Source: Thermoplasmata archaeon (lineage in GTDB: Archaea > Thermoplasmatota > Thermoplasmata > Thermoplasmatales > Thermoplasmataceae). From it: 6,480 nt of DNA. The notes below the pieces were generated by a model. The model was not told where the DNA came from. It ran no database searches and saw only the letters and a list, made by a program, of their open reading frames with translations. Shown one piece after another: positions 1 through 5,810 of this stretch. Positions within the stretch are counted from its first letter, which is position 1. Every line of letters starts with the position of its first letter. The stretch covers positions 1 through 6,480 of the forward strand of contig JAJZZZ010000083.1 of NCBI GenBank assembly GCA_021797265.1. Reading direction: 5' to 3'. The position numbers and the translations under genes were made by a program.

Positions 1-86
1 ATGGCGACGAGTTCAATCGGATCCTGTCTGTGAAAGGAATAAAAATTCCTTTGCCCAAGGTGGAAGTGATGGAGGGTCAGAAGTGA
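1..86 (+). CDS. C-terminal tail of an unidentified protein (partial, runs in from the left)
   Basis: Read from base 3, this frame gives about 27 residues, GDEFNRILSVKGIKIPLPKV and seven more, ending at a TGA at 84-86. The alternating hydrophobic/charged pattern is protein-like. The stop overlaps the GTG start of the next gene (GTGA, 83-86), the same kind of coupled junction seen four more times in this operon, and the next gene's Shine-Dalgarno sequence lies inside this reading frame. No family can be assigned from so short a tail. Base 2's frame is also open to the window edge, so the alternative is that the next gene extends leftwards; that frame has no ATG, GTG or TTG before base 83, which makes the tail reading more likely. 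Confidence 0.5.
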   Translation, partial: GDEFNRILSVKGIKIPLPKVEVMEGQK

Positions 87-268
87 ACAGGAAGTGTCTG
101 ACGAACTGGCTTCGTGCTGCCTTAGCATTGCAGCAGATATGTGAGATCGATGGGTGCAAACAAAAAGCTGAATACTGCATTACACGGTTCCATGGCCCAA
201 GCATCAGGCTATGCACAGAGCACTTCCCTAAGACGGATATAATCAAAGGGAGGCCGAAAGAGAGATGA
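83..268 (+). CDS. Small zinc-finger-like protein
   Basis: A 61-residue protein starting at GTG 83, chosen because a strong Shine-Dalgarno sequence (GGAGGG, 71-76) lies 6 bases ahead and the start overlaps the upstream stop. The middle carries Cys20-x4-Cys25 and Cys44-x2-His47, with a hydrophobic/charged stretch between them (Ala29-Tyr31, Leu43). That spacing is typical of small treble-clef or zinc-ribbon-like domains, in which two knuckles hold one zinc ion. The N-terminal 19 residues look helical and the last ten are basic. Such small zinc proteins in archaeal accessory operons often bind nucleic acid or act as adaptors, but nothing here proves a role. Its stop overlaps the next start (ATGA, 265-268), so it is probably translated together with the coiled-coil protein. 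Cys32 and His37 are possible alternative ligands. Confidence 0.65.
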   Translation: MNRKCLTNWLRAALALQQICEIDGCKQKAEYCITRFHGPSIRLCTEHFPKTDIIKGRPKER

Positions 269-1161
269 CGTCAAAGGGGTTTAATTGGGACAGGAAGATA
301 TCTTTGAAGGAAATAGCACAGTTCTATGAAGACAGACTCAGGGAGCTTGACGGTAAAGCACACAGCTTGGAGGAAAGTCTGAAGAAGAACGAGGATGCAG
401 TAAAAAATATAATGGATGCCATTGGCGCCTTGGATACAAAATCAGAGGCCATTTATTCTGATATAAGGCAAAAGGCGGATAATGTGTCAAATATTGAGAA
501 GTCCATTCGGTCATTGGTCGATAGCGATTCGGCTCTTGTGTTCAGGGTCTCGCAGGAGATGAGCAAATCAGGAAGGCATCTGTTCCTTTCAAATTTTAAT
601 CCCTATTTGATTTCCAGAGCCGGTAAAAGTCAACCAGATAGCAGACAATCAGCTCTAGCAGAGAAAGTTTACAGTGTTGTGAGTTCTGAATTGGAAGATA
701 CAACGAAATATTCTGAGAATCTTAGGAATCAAATAGGGGAAGGCAATCCTCTCACGTATCTTCTGGATGAATATGTAATGAACTATTGCCTAATGAGAAG
801 CATATCTGAAGGTATCTTAGAAAGGGACATGGTTCGATTCCGGGATCTCTTTGAAGAGTCCCTCTATCGCAGTTGGAAAGGTGTTGTATTATGGCAGGTG
901 GCCCTTGAAATACTCGACATTTACGTGGAGAAGGTAACCTTCGAGGGTGCATACGGTGTCCCAATTTGGCTATTCTTCGGATATATTGGCAATCTTACTG
1001 GAGACCGTTATGACCCATTCAAATACAGGGTTCACAACAATGCAGTTGATTTCGTGCCTACTGAGGTTATGGTAAAGATCCTCAGGGAATACTATTACTC
1101 TATACTGGTGGCAGCAAGTGACCTTATCATGCAACAAACCTGTGGGAAGGCCACAAGATGA
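265..1161 (+). CDS. Coiled-coil protein of unknown function
   Basis: A 298-residue protein that I do not recognise. The start ATG at 265 overlaps the previous stop and is preceded by GGGAGG (248-253). Residues about 15-95 are rich in Leu, Glu, Lys and Ser with heptad-like spacing and no prolines, consistent with a long coiled coil. A short linker (about 115-130) leads to a mostly helical, aromatic-rich C-terminal half (about 135-298). One stretch there, VPIWLFFGYIG at 232-242, is strongly hydrophobic but too short and isolated to be called a membrane segment; there is no signal peptide. The coiled coil suggests oligomerisation or a scaffold role. It sits between the zinc-finger-like gene and the ASCH-like and nuclease genes with overlapping ends on both sides, so its job is probably linked to theirs in DNA or RNA handling. 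That link is inference only. Confidence 0.8.
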   Translation: MTSKGFNWDRKISLKEIAQFYEDRLRELDGKAHSLEESLKKNEDAVKNIMDAIGALDTKSEAIYSDIRQKADNVSNIEKSIRSLVDSDSALVFRVSQEMSKSGRHLFLSNFNPYLISRAGKSQPDSRQSALAEKVYSVVSSELEDTTKYSENLRNQIGEGNPLTYLLDEYVMNYCLMRSISEGILERDMVRFRDLFEESLYRSWKGVVLWQVALEILDIYVEKVTFEGAYGVPIWLFFGYIGNLTGDRYDPFKYRVHNNAVDFVPTEVMVKILREYYYSILVAASDLIMQQTCGKATR

Positions 1162-1532
1162 CGCGCAACAGCATACGCTTCAGTTATCTTTGGGACAAAC
1201 TTATGGCCCCGCGCTTTACTACTATAAGATCATGGAACCTGGAGAAAGAGGATTACTACCGATCATTGGTGGGACAGAAATTCCAGATATGGAAAACACA
1301 GGAAAGGTATCCATTCTATCGGGAATACGTGGTCTGCCACGCATACCTGGAAAGCGTTGTAAAGATAAATCCTGCGCAAGCCCCAGATTACTCTCTCCTG
1401 GAGATGGATGTTATGTTAAATGGTTCAGTGGATCGTGACTGGCTAGCGAAAATAATGAAGATGGAAGATGCACTTCTGATGACATTCTCCAGGTCTCCGG
1501 TGCCACACCAGTCCCTTCTGGAGGTGCAGTGA
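1158..1532 (+). CDS. Small soluble protein, possibly ASCH/PUA-like RNA-binding fold
   Basis: A 124-residue protein starting at ATG 1158, which overlaps the previous stop (ATGA) and has GGAAGG at 1145-1150. The N-terminal part has a basic region ending in FTTIR (residues 20-24), followed by a short helix and a Gly39-x-x-Phe/x-Ile-Trp strand, then a hydrophobic strand around 55-65 and an acidic/hydrophobic helical tail. A T-x-R motif close to the N-terminus followed by a 'G-x-x-(hydrophobic)' strand recalls ASCH-type PUA-like beta barrels, which bind RNA or modified nucleotides and are common in archaeal viruses and plasmids. This is a pattern resemblance by eye, not a confirmed match. There is no signal peptide or membrane segment. 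It is the third of five overlapping genes, and its stop overlaps the nuclease start. Confidence 0.7.
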   Translation: MTRNSIRFSYLWDKLMAPRFTTIRSWNLEKEDYYRSLVGQKFQIWKTQERYPFYREYVVCHAYLESVVKINPAQAPDYSLLEMDVMLNGSVDRDWLAKIMKMEDALLMTFSRSPVPHQSLLEVQ

Positions 1533-1936
1533 TGGCTTCAAAGGGAACCGCGGCCGAGGGAATCTTCCTGAAGATGCTCCTTGAACATGGCATAGAAGCC
1601 GAGCACGGTTCTCCATCAAGGCCGGGTGACATAATCGTTCCGCCTAATGTGATCATCGAGATTAAGGATCCAAAGGGCAATTCATTCTCATTCAAGCAGC
1701 ATTCCGGCAAGGGAGAGGCGCAGTGGAACGCCCTGAAGGAAAAGAAGGAGAGATTTCCATGGCTTGAGATCTTGTATGTTGTGAGGTTTGGCAGGAAGGA
1801 GTGGAGATATTTCCAATTTCCTGAGGTGCTGAAAACTCTGCGAATGATAAATGGTTCTAGTATGGAACATCTGTTTTCATTTCTCATAGAGAAACAGAGC
1901 GCCTATAGTGAAATTCTGGGAAGTGGTAAACCATAG
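1532..1936 (+). CDS. Hjc-like PD-(D/E)XK nuclease, probable Holliday-junction resolvase
   Basis: A 134-residue protein starting at ATG 1532, which overlaps the upstream stop (TGATG) and lies 5 bases after a near-perfect Shine-Dalgarno sequence (GGAGGTG, 1520-1526). The GTG one codon earlier is too close to that site. The layout follows archaeal Hjc: an N-terminal KGTAAE block with Glu9, a Ser-rich turn leading to Gly32-Asp33 (the 'PD' position, here GD), then Ile-Glu43-Ile-Lys45 (the E-x-K half of the PD-(D/E)XK motif), and a C-terminal strand ending in Trp-x-Tyr-Phe near residue 90. All expected metal-binding and catalytic residues (E9, D33, E43, K45) are present, and the length fits Hjc (about 120-140). 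Hjc enzymes are dimers that cut four-way junctions in recombination and replication. A different branched-DNA or restriction nuclease of the same fold is the main alternative. Its place among small unknown genes suggests an accessory copy, not the housekeeping one. Confidence 0.72.
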   Translation: MASKGTAAEGIFLKMLLEHGIEAEHGSPSRPGDIIVPPNVIIEIKDPKGNSFSFKQHSGKGEAQWNALKEKKERFPWLEILYVVRFGRKEWRYFQFPEVLKTLRMINGSSMEHLFSFLIEKQSAYSEILGSGKP

Positions 1937-1950
1937 ATTTGGAGAAGAGA

Positions 1951-2151
1951 ATGCCTGATGATTCAGATATTCTTGACTATCTGAAAACCTACAGGCACAT
2001 ATCGTTCAGCTCTTCAAAGCTGGCAAAAACCTTTGGTATTTCTGCACAGGAGCTTTCTAAAAGATTGCTTAGATTGTACAGAGAAGGATATCTGGAAAAG
2101 CGCACAAGGGGGAATCTCAGGCGGAAATCCTTTTACAAATGGAAATTGTAG
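1951..2151 (+). CDS. Winged-helix DNA-binding protein, candidate regulator
   Basis: A 66-residue basic protein. ATG 1951 is preferred because GGAG (1941-1944) lies 6 bases ahead; an in-frame TTG at 1939 lies before that site. Residues 5-13 form a first helix (DILDYLKTY), followed by Ser-Ser-Lys-Leu-Ala (21-25), the turn Phe-Gly-Ile-Ser (28-31), a recognition helix QELSKRLLRLYREGYL (33-48) and a basic wing (50-63, RTRGNLRRK). This is a standard compact winged helix-turn-helix with almost nothing outside the domain, as in small archaeal and viral regulators. It is the last gene of the operon, 14 bases after the nuclease. It could repress its own operon or the adjacent promoter at about 2171, whose gene starts 49 bases downstream; no operator repeat is visible to decide this. 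Confidence 0.78.
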   Translation: MPDDSDILDYLKTYRHISFSSSKLAKTFGISAQELSKRLLRLYREGYLEKRTRGNLRRKSFYKWKL

Positions 2152-2170
2152 ATGTTTCCGTTAAGATATG

Positions 2171-2179
2171 GTTAAATAC
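2171..2179 (+). promoter_or_regulatory. TATA-box-like promoter of the PNGase A-like gene
   Basis: GTTAAATAC is centred about 25 bases ahead of the ATG at 2200. Archaeal TATA boxes lie about 26 bases before the transcription start, so initiation would fall at or very near the start codon, giving a leaderless message. This agrees with the lack of any Shine-Dalgarno sequence between 2180 and 2199. It is a motif judgement by eye. Confidence 0.45.
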
Positions 2180-2192
2180 AGGATGTTCATGA

Positions 2193-2198
2193 TTTTTT
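2193..2198 (+). terminator. Possible T6 termination signal of the upstream operon
   Basis: A run of six T lies 41 bases after the winged-helix stop. Archaeal RNA polymerase stops at T-rich tracts without a hairpin, so this could end the upstream operon. It directly abuts the start codon of the next gene, so it is only a weak candidate; a message reading through is equally possible. Confidence 0.25.
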
Positions 2199-2199
2199 G

Positions 2200-3975
2200 A
2201 TGGCAAATATAAAATTAAAATTATTAGTGATTACAATTGTAGCTGCCTTTGTCGCAATTAGCGCTTTCTCGGCGGTTGGCGTCTCGTTCGGAAGCACGAT
2301 GCAATCCTCCGGTAATCAGTTGACGACTGCGAGCGTGAGGAATGAGGCTCTTGACCCCGCATCATTTCCACCTGCCAACTTCAGTGAGCTTAACGCTGCA
2401 CCTCAACCAAAGGTTCCCGATACAACTCCAGTGGTTCTTAATATAACCCAGTATGGTAAGATAAGCATACCTCAGGGCACATGGGAAACGGTTATTCTTA
2501 ATTACACCGGTTACACGGCAGGAACAGCATATGATTACTTCCAGACCGTATACATCAACAACGCAGTTGTTTACCTGGCTGTTGAACCAGAGGCAGGCAG
2601 CTGGTCAGTAGAGGCCAATCTGAGCCTATTCATGTCATTCTTTGAAGGAAAGCAGACAATAAACATTACAGGCCCGCATCTCGGCCTTGGTACAAACTTC
2701 GAAGGCATTCAGATAAACAATTTTTCTCTGCTTTTCTACCCTGTTCCAAAGGGTGCAACTCAGCCAGTATACCCCAGCATGGTTGAACCAGTTGTTGAAT
2801 GGCAGGGAGTAGGTGCTGGTTCCTCACTATCAGGTCCAATATCCGTGCCGTCAAATACTGTTGCTGCAGACCTTGGCGTGATAGGCATAGGGCCTGAATT
2901 CTGGTACAGCCTCAACCCCGATTATGCATCCTTCAACATTACTGTTGGAAACCATGAGGTGGGAAACTACCTGCAGTTCCCTTGGATCAATTCTGGTGGG
3001 ATAGATCTGTTCGAATGGAGGCCAATTGCACCTGTTTCCATGCTAAATCATTTCTGGTTTATGTATAATCTGACAGGTGCTCTAGGATTACTTGAGCATA
3101 ACGATAACATTACATTCTGGGGTGCTCCGGGTTCAGTTGGAGGATACAGTGTCATTGCCAATCTCTTCATTTACTCAGGTAATGCGATAGGTGCGAAACA
3201 GATAAGTGCAAGGCAGTATGCTAGCCCAGTACAGACCACATACACTGTAAATAACAGTGTCGTAAACACCAATGGCAACAACTATGTATACTACAATCAA
3301 AGCGCTTTCCAAGCGGTTTCATATTCTTCGGAAATATTCACCACAACTGGCCATTTTGAGGTGAGATCTGACCAGTCCTACTATTTCGTGAACCACCAGT
3401 ATCTTACACCTGTGTGGCAGAATATAACTGAGAATGAGGTCTCAGTAATTCAGCAAACTTCAACTTACCAGGAAGCTGGAATGCATGGAGTCAGCAGAAC
3501 AACCACAACATGGTCATATCCTCTGGCAATGGACCTAGGAACACAGCTTACTTACCTTTACAGTAAACAGCAGGGACCCTCTAACGGCTTCCACTTCACA
3601 GATTCCTTCTATAACTACACCAGCTATTTCCTGAACGTGCATCAGGGTCTTCAGATAACAACAAACACCATGTCCGTAATAAATGGAGTGAATTCTGAAT
3701 CCTACTCATTCATGAACGATGCAATAGAGAACAGCGACGGGACTTTTGCAAGTGTCCTTGAGATATCACCTTACTTTGCAATCATACTGAACATTACCAG
3801 CTCATACCACATTACGAACAAGGTTTACGATTCTTATTCCTACAATATGGTACATAACAGGCTGCTATCCGGCAATTACTACATACATCTGATGTCAGGA
3901 GTTGAGGACAACTCAACCAGCTATTATGTGCAGGAAACTGTGACTCAGAATACGGTTTATCAGGGAACGTTTTAA
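2200..3975 (+). CDS. Secreted PNGase A-like peptide-N-glycosidase
   Basis: A 591-residue secreted protein. Residues 1-30 form a signal peptide or membrane anchor (Lys5-Lys7, then a hydrophobic stretch to about Gly31). The mature part follows the PNGase A layout: Trp95 and a beta stretch ending in a 'V-Y-I-N-N' strand, Glu129-Pro130-Glu131 ... Trp135 (family pattern EPT-x-x-x-x-W), a G-I-G-P-E-F-W-Y block at 229-236 (family DEFWY), then Gly266-Gly267-Ile-Asp-Leu-Phe-Glu-Trp273-Arg-Pro-Ile276 (family GGI-x-P-x-x-WRPI), and a later W-S-Y-P-L block. Enzymes of this family remove whole N-glycans from asparagine, turning it to aspartate, and work best at acid pH. About 15 N-x-S/T sequons and no cysteine are present; plant members have disulfides. 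ATG 2200 is chosen over the adjacent TTG 2197. The gene stands alone. A non-catalytic relative that binds glycans cannot be excluded. Confidence 0.75.
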   Translation: MANIKLKLLVITIVAAFVAISAFSAVGVSFGSTMQSSGNQLTTASVRNEALDPASFPPANFSELNAAPQPKVPDTTPVVLNITQYGKISIPQGTWETVILNYTGYTAGTAYDYFQTVYINNAVVYLAVEPEAGSWSVEANLSLFMSFFEGKQTINITGPHLGLGTNFEGIQINNFSLLFYPVPKGATQPVYPSMVEPVVEWQGVGAGSSLSGPISVPSNTVAADLGVIGIGPEFWYSLNPDYASFNITVGNHEVGNYLQFPWINSGGIDLFEWRPIAPVSMLNHFWFMYNLTGALGLLEHNDNITFWGAPGSVGGYSVIANLFIYSGNAIGAKQISARQYASPVQTTYTVNNSVVNTNGNNYVYYNQSAFQAVSYSSEIFTTTGHFEVRSDQSYYFVNHQYLTPVWQNITENEVSVIQQTSTYQEAGMHGVSRTTTTWSYPLAMDLGTQLTYLYSKQQGPSNGFHFTDSFYNYTSYFLNVHQGLQITTNTMSVINGVNSESYSFMNDAIENSDGTFASVLEISPYFAIILNITSSYHITNKVYDSYSYNMVHNRLLSGNYYIHLMSGVEDNSTSYYVQETVTQNTVYQGTF

Positions 3976-4061
3976 TTTATTCCAACTCTTTTATTGATTT
4001 TCTAATTTTCTTGCTTGATTTTATACTCGTCCATCTCATTCTGGCCTTCTGTGCTTTTTTT
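3976..4061 (+). terminator. T-rich transcription termination region
   Basis: Directly after the PNGase A-like stop, the plus strand is strongly T-rich with many T3-T4 runs, ending in a T7 run at 4055-4061. No stable hairpin is needed for archaeal termination at such tracts. It separates the glycosidase gene from the next promoter at about 4087. Confidence 0.5.
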
Positions 4062-4086
4062 ACCTTGAATAATCTCAATCTAAACT

Positions 4087-4095
4087 CTATATAAA
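4087..4095 (+). promoter_or_regulatory. TATA box of the membrane-protein operon
   Basis: CTATATAAA is a near-ideal archaeal TATA box. The expected start of transcription, about 25 bases downstream, falls near 4113-4119, which is just ahead of the hairpin beginning at 4120. The operon would therefore carry a leader of roughly 80 nt, unlike the leaderless gene before it. Confidence 0.65.
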
Positions 4096-4119
4096 CCCCC
4101 AATTGTTATCATAAGTTGA

Positions 4120-4196
4120 AGCTTATCGGGAAGCGGAAGCCATATTCTTGCCCGATAAGCTGGGGTTTCCGTTTCCCCGATGGCGGAGGAAACCTC
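4120..4196 (+). promoter_or_regulatory. Structured 5' leader with two adjacent hairpins, second covering the ribosome site
   Basis: AGCTTATCGGG (4120-4130) and CCCGATAAGCT (4151-4161) are perfect 11-base reverse complements around a 20-base loop. Immediately after, GGGGTTTCC (4162-4170) can pair with GGAAACCTC (4188-4196): eight Watson-Crick pairs and one G-U, with no gap from the first stem. The second stem takes in the last two G of the Shine-Dalgarno sequence (GGAGG, 4185-4189) and ends at the base before ATG 4197. A rival pairing, GGGG (4162-4165) with CCCC (4175-4178), would free the ribosome site, so the leader could switch between closed and open forms. It matches no riboswitch I can name. 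The 11-base inverted repeat could instead be a DNA operator. Confidence 0.55.
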
Positions 4197-5399
4197 ATGT
4201 CAAAGAATTCCGCAAAAAAGGTTAAGAATGGTTCTGGAAAGAGATGGAACAATCCCAACTGGTCTCTTGGCGCTGTGATTGTGGCACTGCTGGGCACATT
4301 CCTTCTGCTTGTGTCCCTACTGTCAAGGCCTCAGTTCGTAATAATGCACCACACTGTGGTTCTGACTCAGGGCATCGTTGCGCCTGCAGTACTGATGGGC
4401 GCAATAGTCTGGGCAATGGTTGAGTTCTTCACACCTCCTGGAAGGACCATTGAGGATCTTTTGATCCGCATAATACCCGCATTCATAGTGGGTGCATTTC
4501 TGGGCGGCCTGCTGGGATACATGTTCAACTTCGGCAAATACGTGATTGAGCCGGCATTCAATGGAAATCCAGATGCCCTCCTGTTCCTTGTGGCAGTTCT
4601 GGCAGCCGGTCTCGCTGTAACATGGAATGCAGCATGGTCACACAGGCATGGATTCAGGGGACAGAAGAGTGGAAAGGCTGTTGTTATCACAAGATCGGAA
4701 TCCGGCACATCAAAGGGTGCCAGGGGAATGCTTGCCCTCCTGATCATATTCATTGTGGCAATCCTCATAGTGCCAATAGGTGCCGGCCTTGGCGGCCTCT
4801 TTGTTGCAGGGCATGACAGTTCTCATGTGCTGCAGGACGAGAGCAGTGTTGTTTACATCACCGGCACATCAGGACCTGTTCCATTTGGCCAGGTCAACGG
4901 CACAGCAACCTTTGATTTCCCCTCAACAACAGTGAACAATGTGACCACTTATTCCCACACGGTCTATGTTGAGAGCAATCTGACTCTGGCTGAACTGAAT
5001 AACTTTGCAGTGTCCAGAATAGTACTGTCCACAACAGTGAAGGATTTCAATGTAACCATGGGAACTGGAATTAATGCAACTGATTTTGTTCCAATCACAA
5101 GCGGGTCCTCTGGAAACTCCACTTTCATCTCCCTTGCCATAAGTCCTGCATTGCTCACAGGCAACCAGTCCTCCCCGGTCACCTTTGAGATACAGGCAAA
5201 TGCGACATCAATGAGCCTCAGCATATCCACATACGGCAACAATGGCCTTGTCACTGTCTTCGGGCCGTATCCTGTGATTCAGATCTCATACATCATAGGG
5301 GCAGTTCTGCTCTTTGCATCTGCATTCCTGGAGATATCAGTATATGACATTGCCCTGAACAGCAGTCCTGTGGCGCAGAAGGGAGGGAAAAAGGCATGA
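4197..5399 (+). CDS. Multi-pass membrane protein with sequon-rich external domain
   Basis: A 400-residue protein of no family I recognise. ATG 4197 is chosen because GGAGG (4185-4189) sits 7 bases ahead; the frame stays open to a TTG at 4116, but that part is the folded leader. After a basic N-terminus (Lys3-Arg16), hydrophobic segments lie at about 22-42, 55-78, 92-110, 125-143 and 178-204. Between segments 4 and 5 is a basic loop (150-176), which by the positive-inside rule is cytoplasmic. Residues about 206-360 form a Ser/Thr/Asn-rich beta-like domain with eight N-x-S/T sequons, probably outside the cell. A last membrane segment (about 361-381) and a basic tail (GGKKA) follow. There are no cysteines. 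It heads an operon of small membrane proteins and overlaps the next gene (ATGA), so it is the likely large subunit of a membrane complex. There are no ATPase, transporter or protease motifs. Confidence 0.85.
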   Translation: MSKNSAKKVKNGSGKRWNNPNWSLGAVIVALLGTFLLLVSLLSRPQFVIMHHTVVLTQGIVAPAVLMGAIVWAMVEFFTPPGRTIEDLLIRIIPAFIVGAFLGGLLGYMFNFGKYVIEPAFNGNPDALLFLVAVLAAGLAVTWNAAWSHRHGFRGQKSGKAVVITRSESGTSKGARGMLALLIIFIVAILIVPIGAGLGGLFVAGHDSSHVLQDESSVVYITGTSGPVPFGQVNGTATFDFPSTTVNNVTTYSHTVYVESNLTLAELNNFAVSRIVLSTTVKDFNVTMGTGINATDFVPITSGSSGNSTFISLAISPALLTGNQSSPVTFEIQANATSMSLSISTYGNNGLVTVFGPYPVIQISYIIGAVLLFASAFLEISVYDIALNSSPVAQKGGKKA

Positions 5400-5797
5400 T
5401 AGCCATAAGGGGCATCATTAGCCGCATGGCAGGAAGGATTTCCAGGGTTCTGAAGAAATTCAGGATCGGGATCACATTCCCTGCCCTGCTTCTTCCGTAC
5501 GTCACGGGAACTTCATCCCTGGGATCCACAATATTCTCAGGCCTCTGGAGCGTCATACTGTCGCTGTTCAGGAGCATATCTTCCGGCCTGGGCGGCATGT
5601 TCCAGCAGATGATGTCCGGTTTTGGCCAGTCAGTGGTTCTCATGTTCCAGTCATTCGGCTTCAGCATGTCAGGATACGGGGTATGGGCCCCGGTCATGTT
5701 TGTCGTGGGACTTGGCACCGCAGTACTGGTTGGATACCTGTTCTTCACCTTCATAGACGCTGAGAAGGACGTAACCGGTTTCGAGAATGACATCTGA
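5396..5797 (+). CDS. Small membrane protein, paralog 1 of three
   Basis: A 133-residue protein; ATG 5396 overlaps the previous stop and follows GGAGG (5382-5386) by 9 bases. A basic amphipathic N-terminus (Arg5-Arg23) leads to a short hydrophobic stretch (about 25-36), then a Gly/Ser/Phe/Met-rich amphipathic region (45-90), and a clear C-terminal membrane segment (about 98-120) ending in an acidic tail (D121, E123, D125). The block from about Gln78-Ser-Val-Val through Gly93-Tyr-Gly-Val-Trp97-x-Pro99 and the following membrane segment to Asp125-Val-x-Gly128 is echoed in the next two genes. It resembles a membrane-embedded structural or assembly subunit. No catalytic motif is visible. A small pore or holin-like role is possible but unsupported. 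Confidence 0.8.
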   Translation: MIAIRGIISRMAGRISRVLKKFRIGITFPALLLPYVTGTSSLGSTIFSGLWSVILSLFRSISSGLGGMFQQMMSGFGQSVVLMFQSFGFSMSGYGVWAPVMFVVGLGTAVLVGYLFFTFIDAEKDVTGFENDI

Positions 5798-5810
5798 GGT
5801 GTGCCATTGA

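Noticed and set aside
1118..1438. 106-codon plus-strand open frame
   Set aside because: It straddles the junction of two coupled genes in another frame, with no own ribosome site.
1411..1887. 158-codon minus-strand open frame
   Set aside because: It is antisense to the Hjc-like nuclease, whose catalytic motifs are intact; no ribosome site or recognisable domain on the minus strand.
1939..1950. TTG start for the winged-helix protein, four codons upstream
   Set aside because: GGAG at 1941-1944 lies inside this extension and is well placed for ATG 1951.
4120..4161. The 11-base inverted repeat as a rho-independent style terminator or transposon end
   Set aside because: No T run follows the second arm, and there is no transposase or target duplication; its place between TATA box and start codon fits a leader element better.
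4116..4196. 27-residue N-terminal extension of the 400-residue membrane protein from a TTG start
   Set aside because: It lies in the folded leader, has no ribosome site ahead, and the ATG at 4197 has GGAGG at good spacing.
4367..4768. 133-codon minus-strand open frame
   Set aside because: It is antisense to membrane segments of the 400-residue protein; composition is a mirror of the sense codons.
5293..5793. 166-codon minus-strand open frame
   Set aside because: It is antisense to paralog 1 and the end of the previous gene; Pro/Met/Asn-rich with no domain signal.
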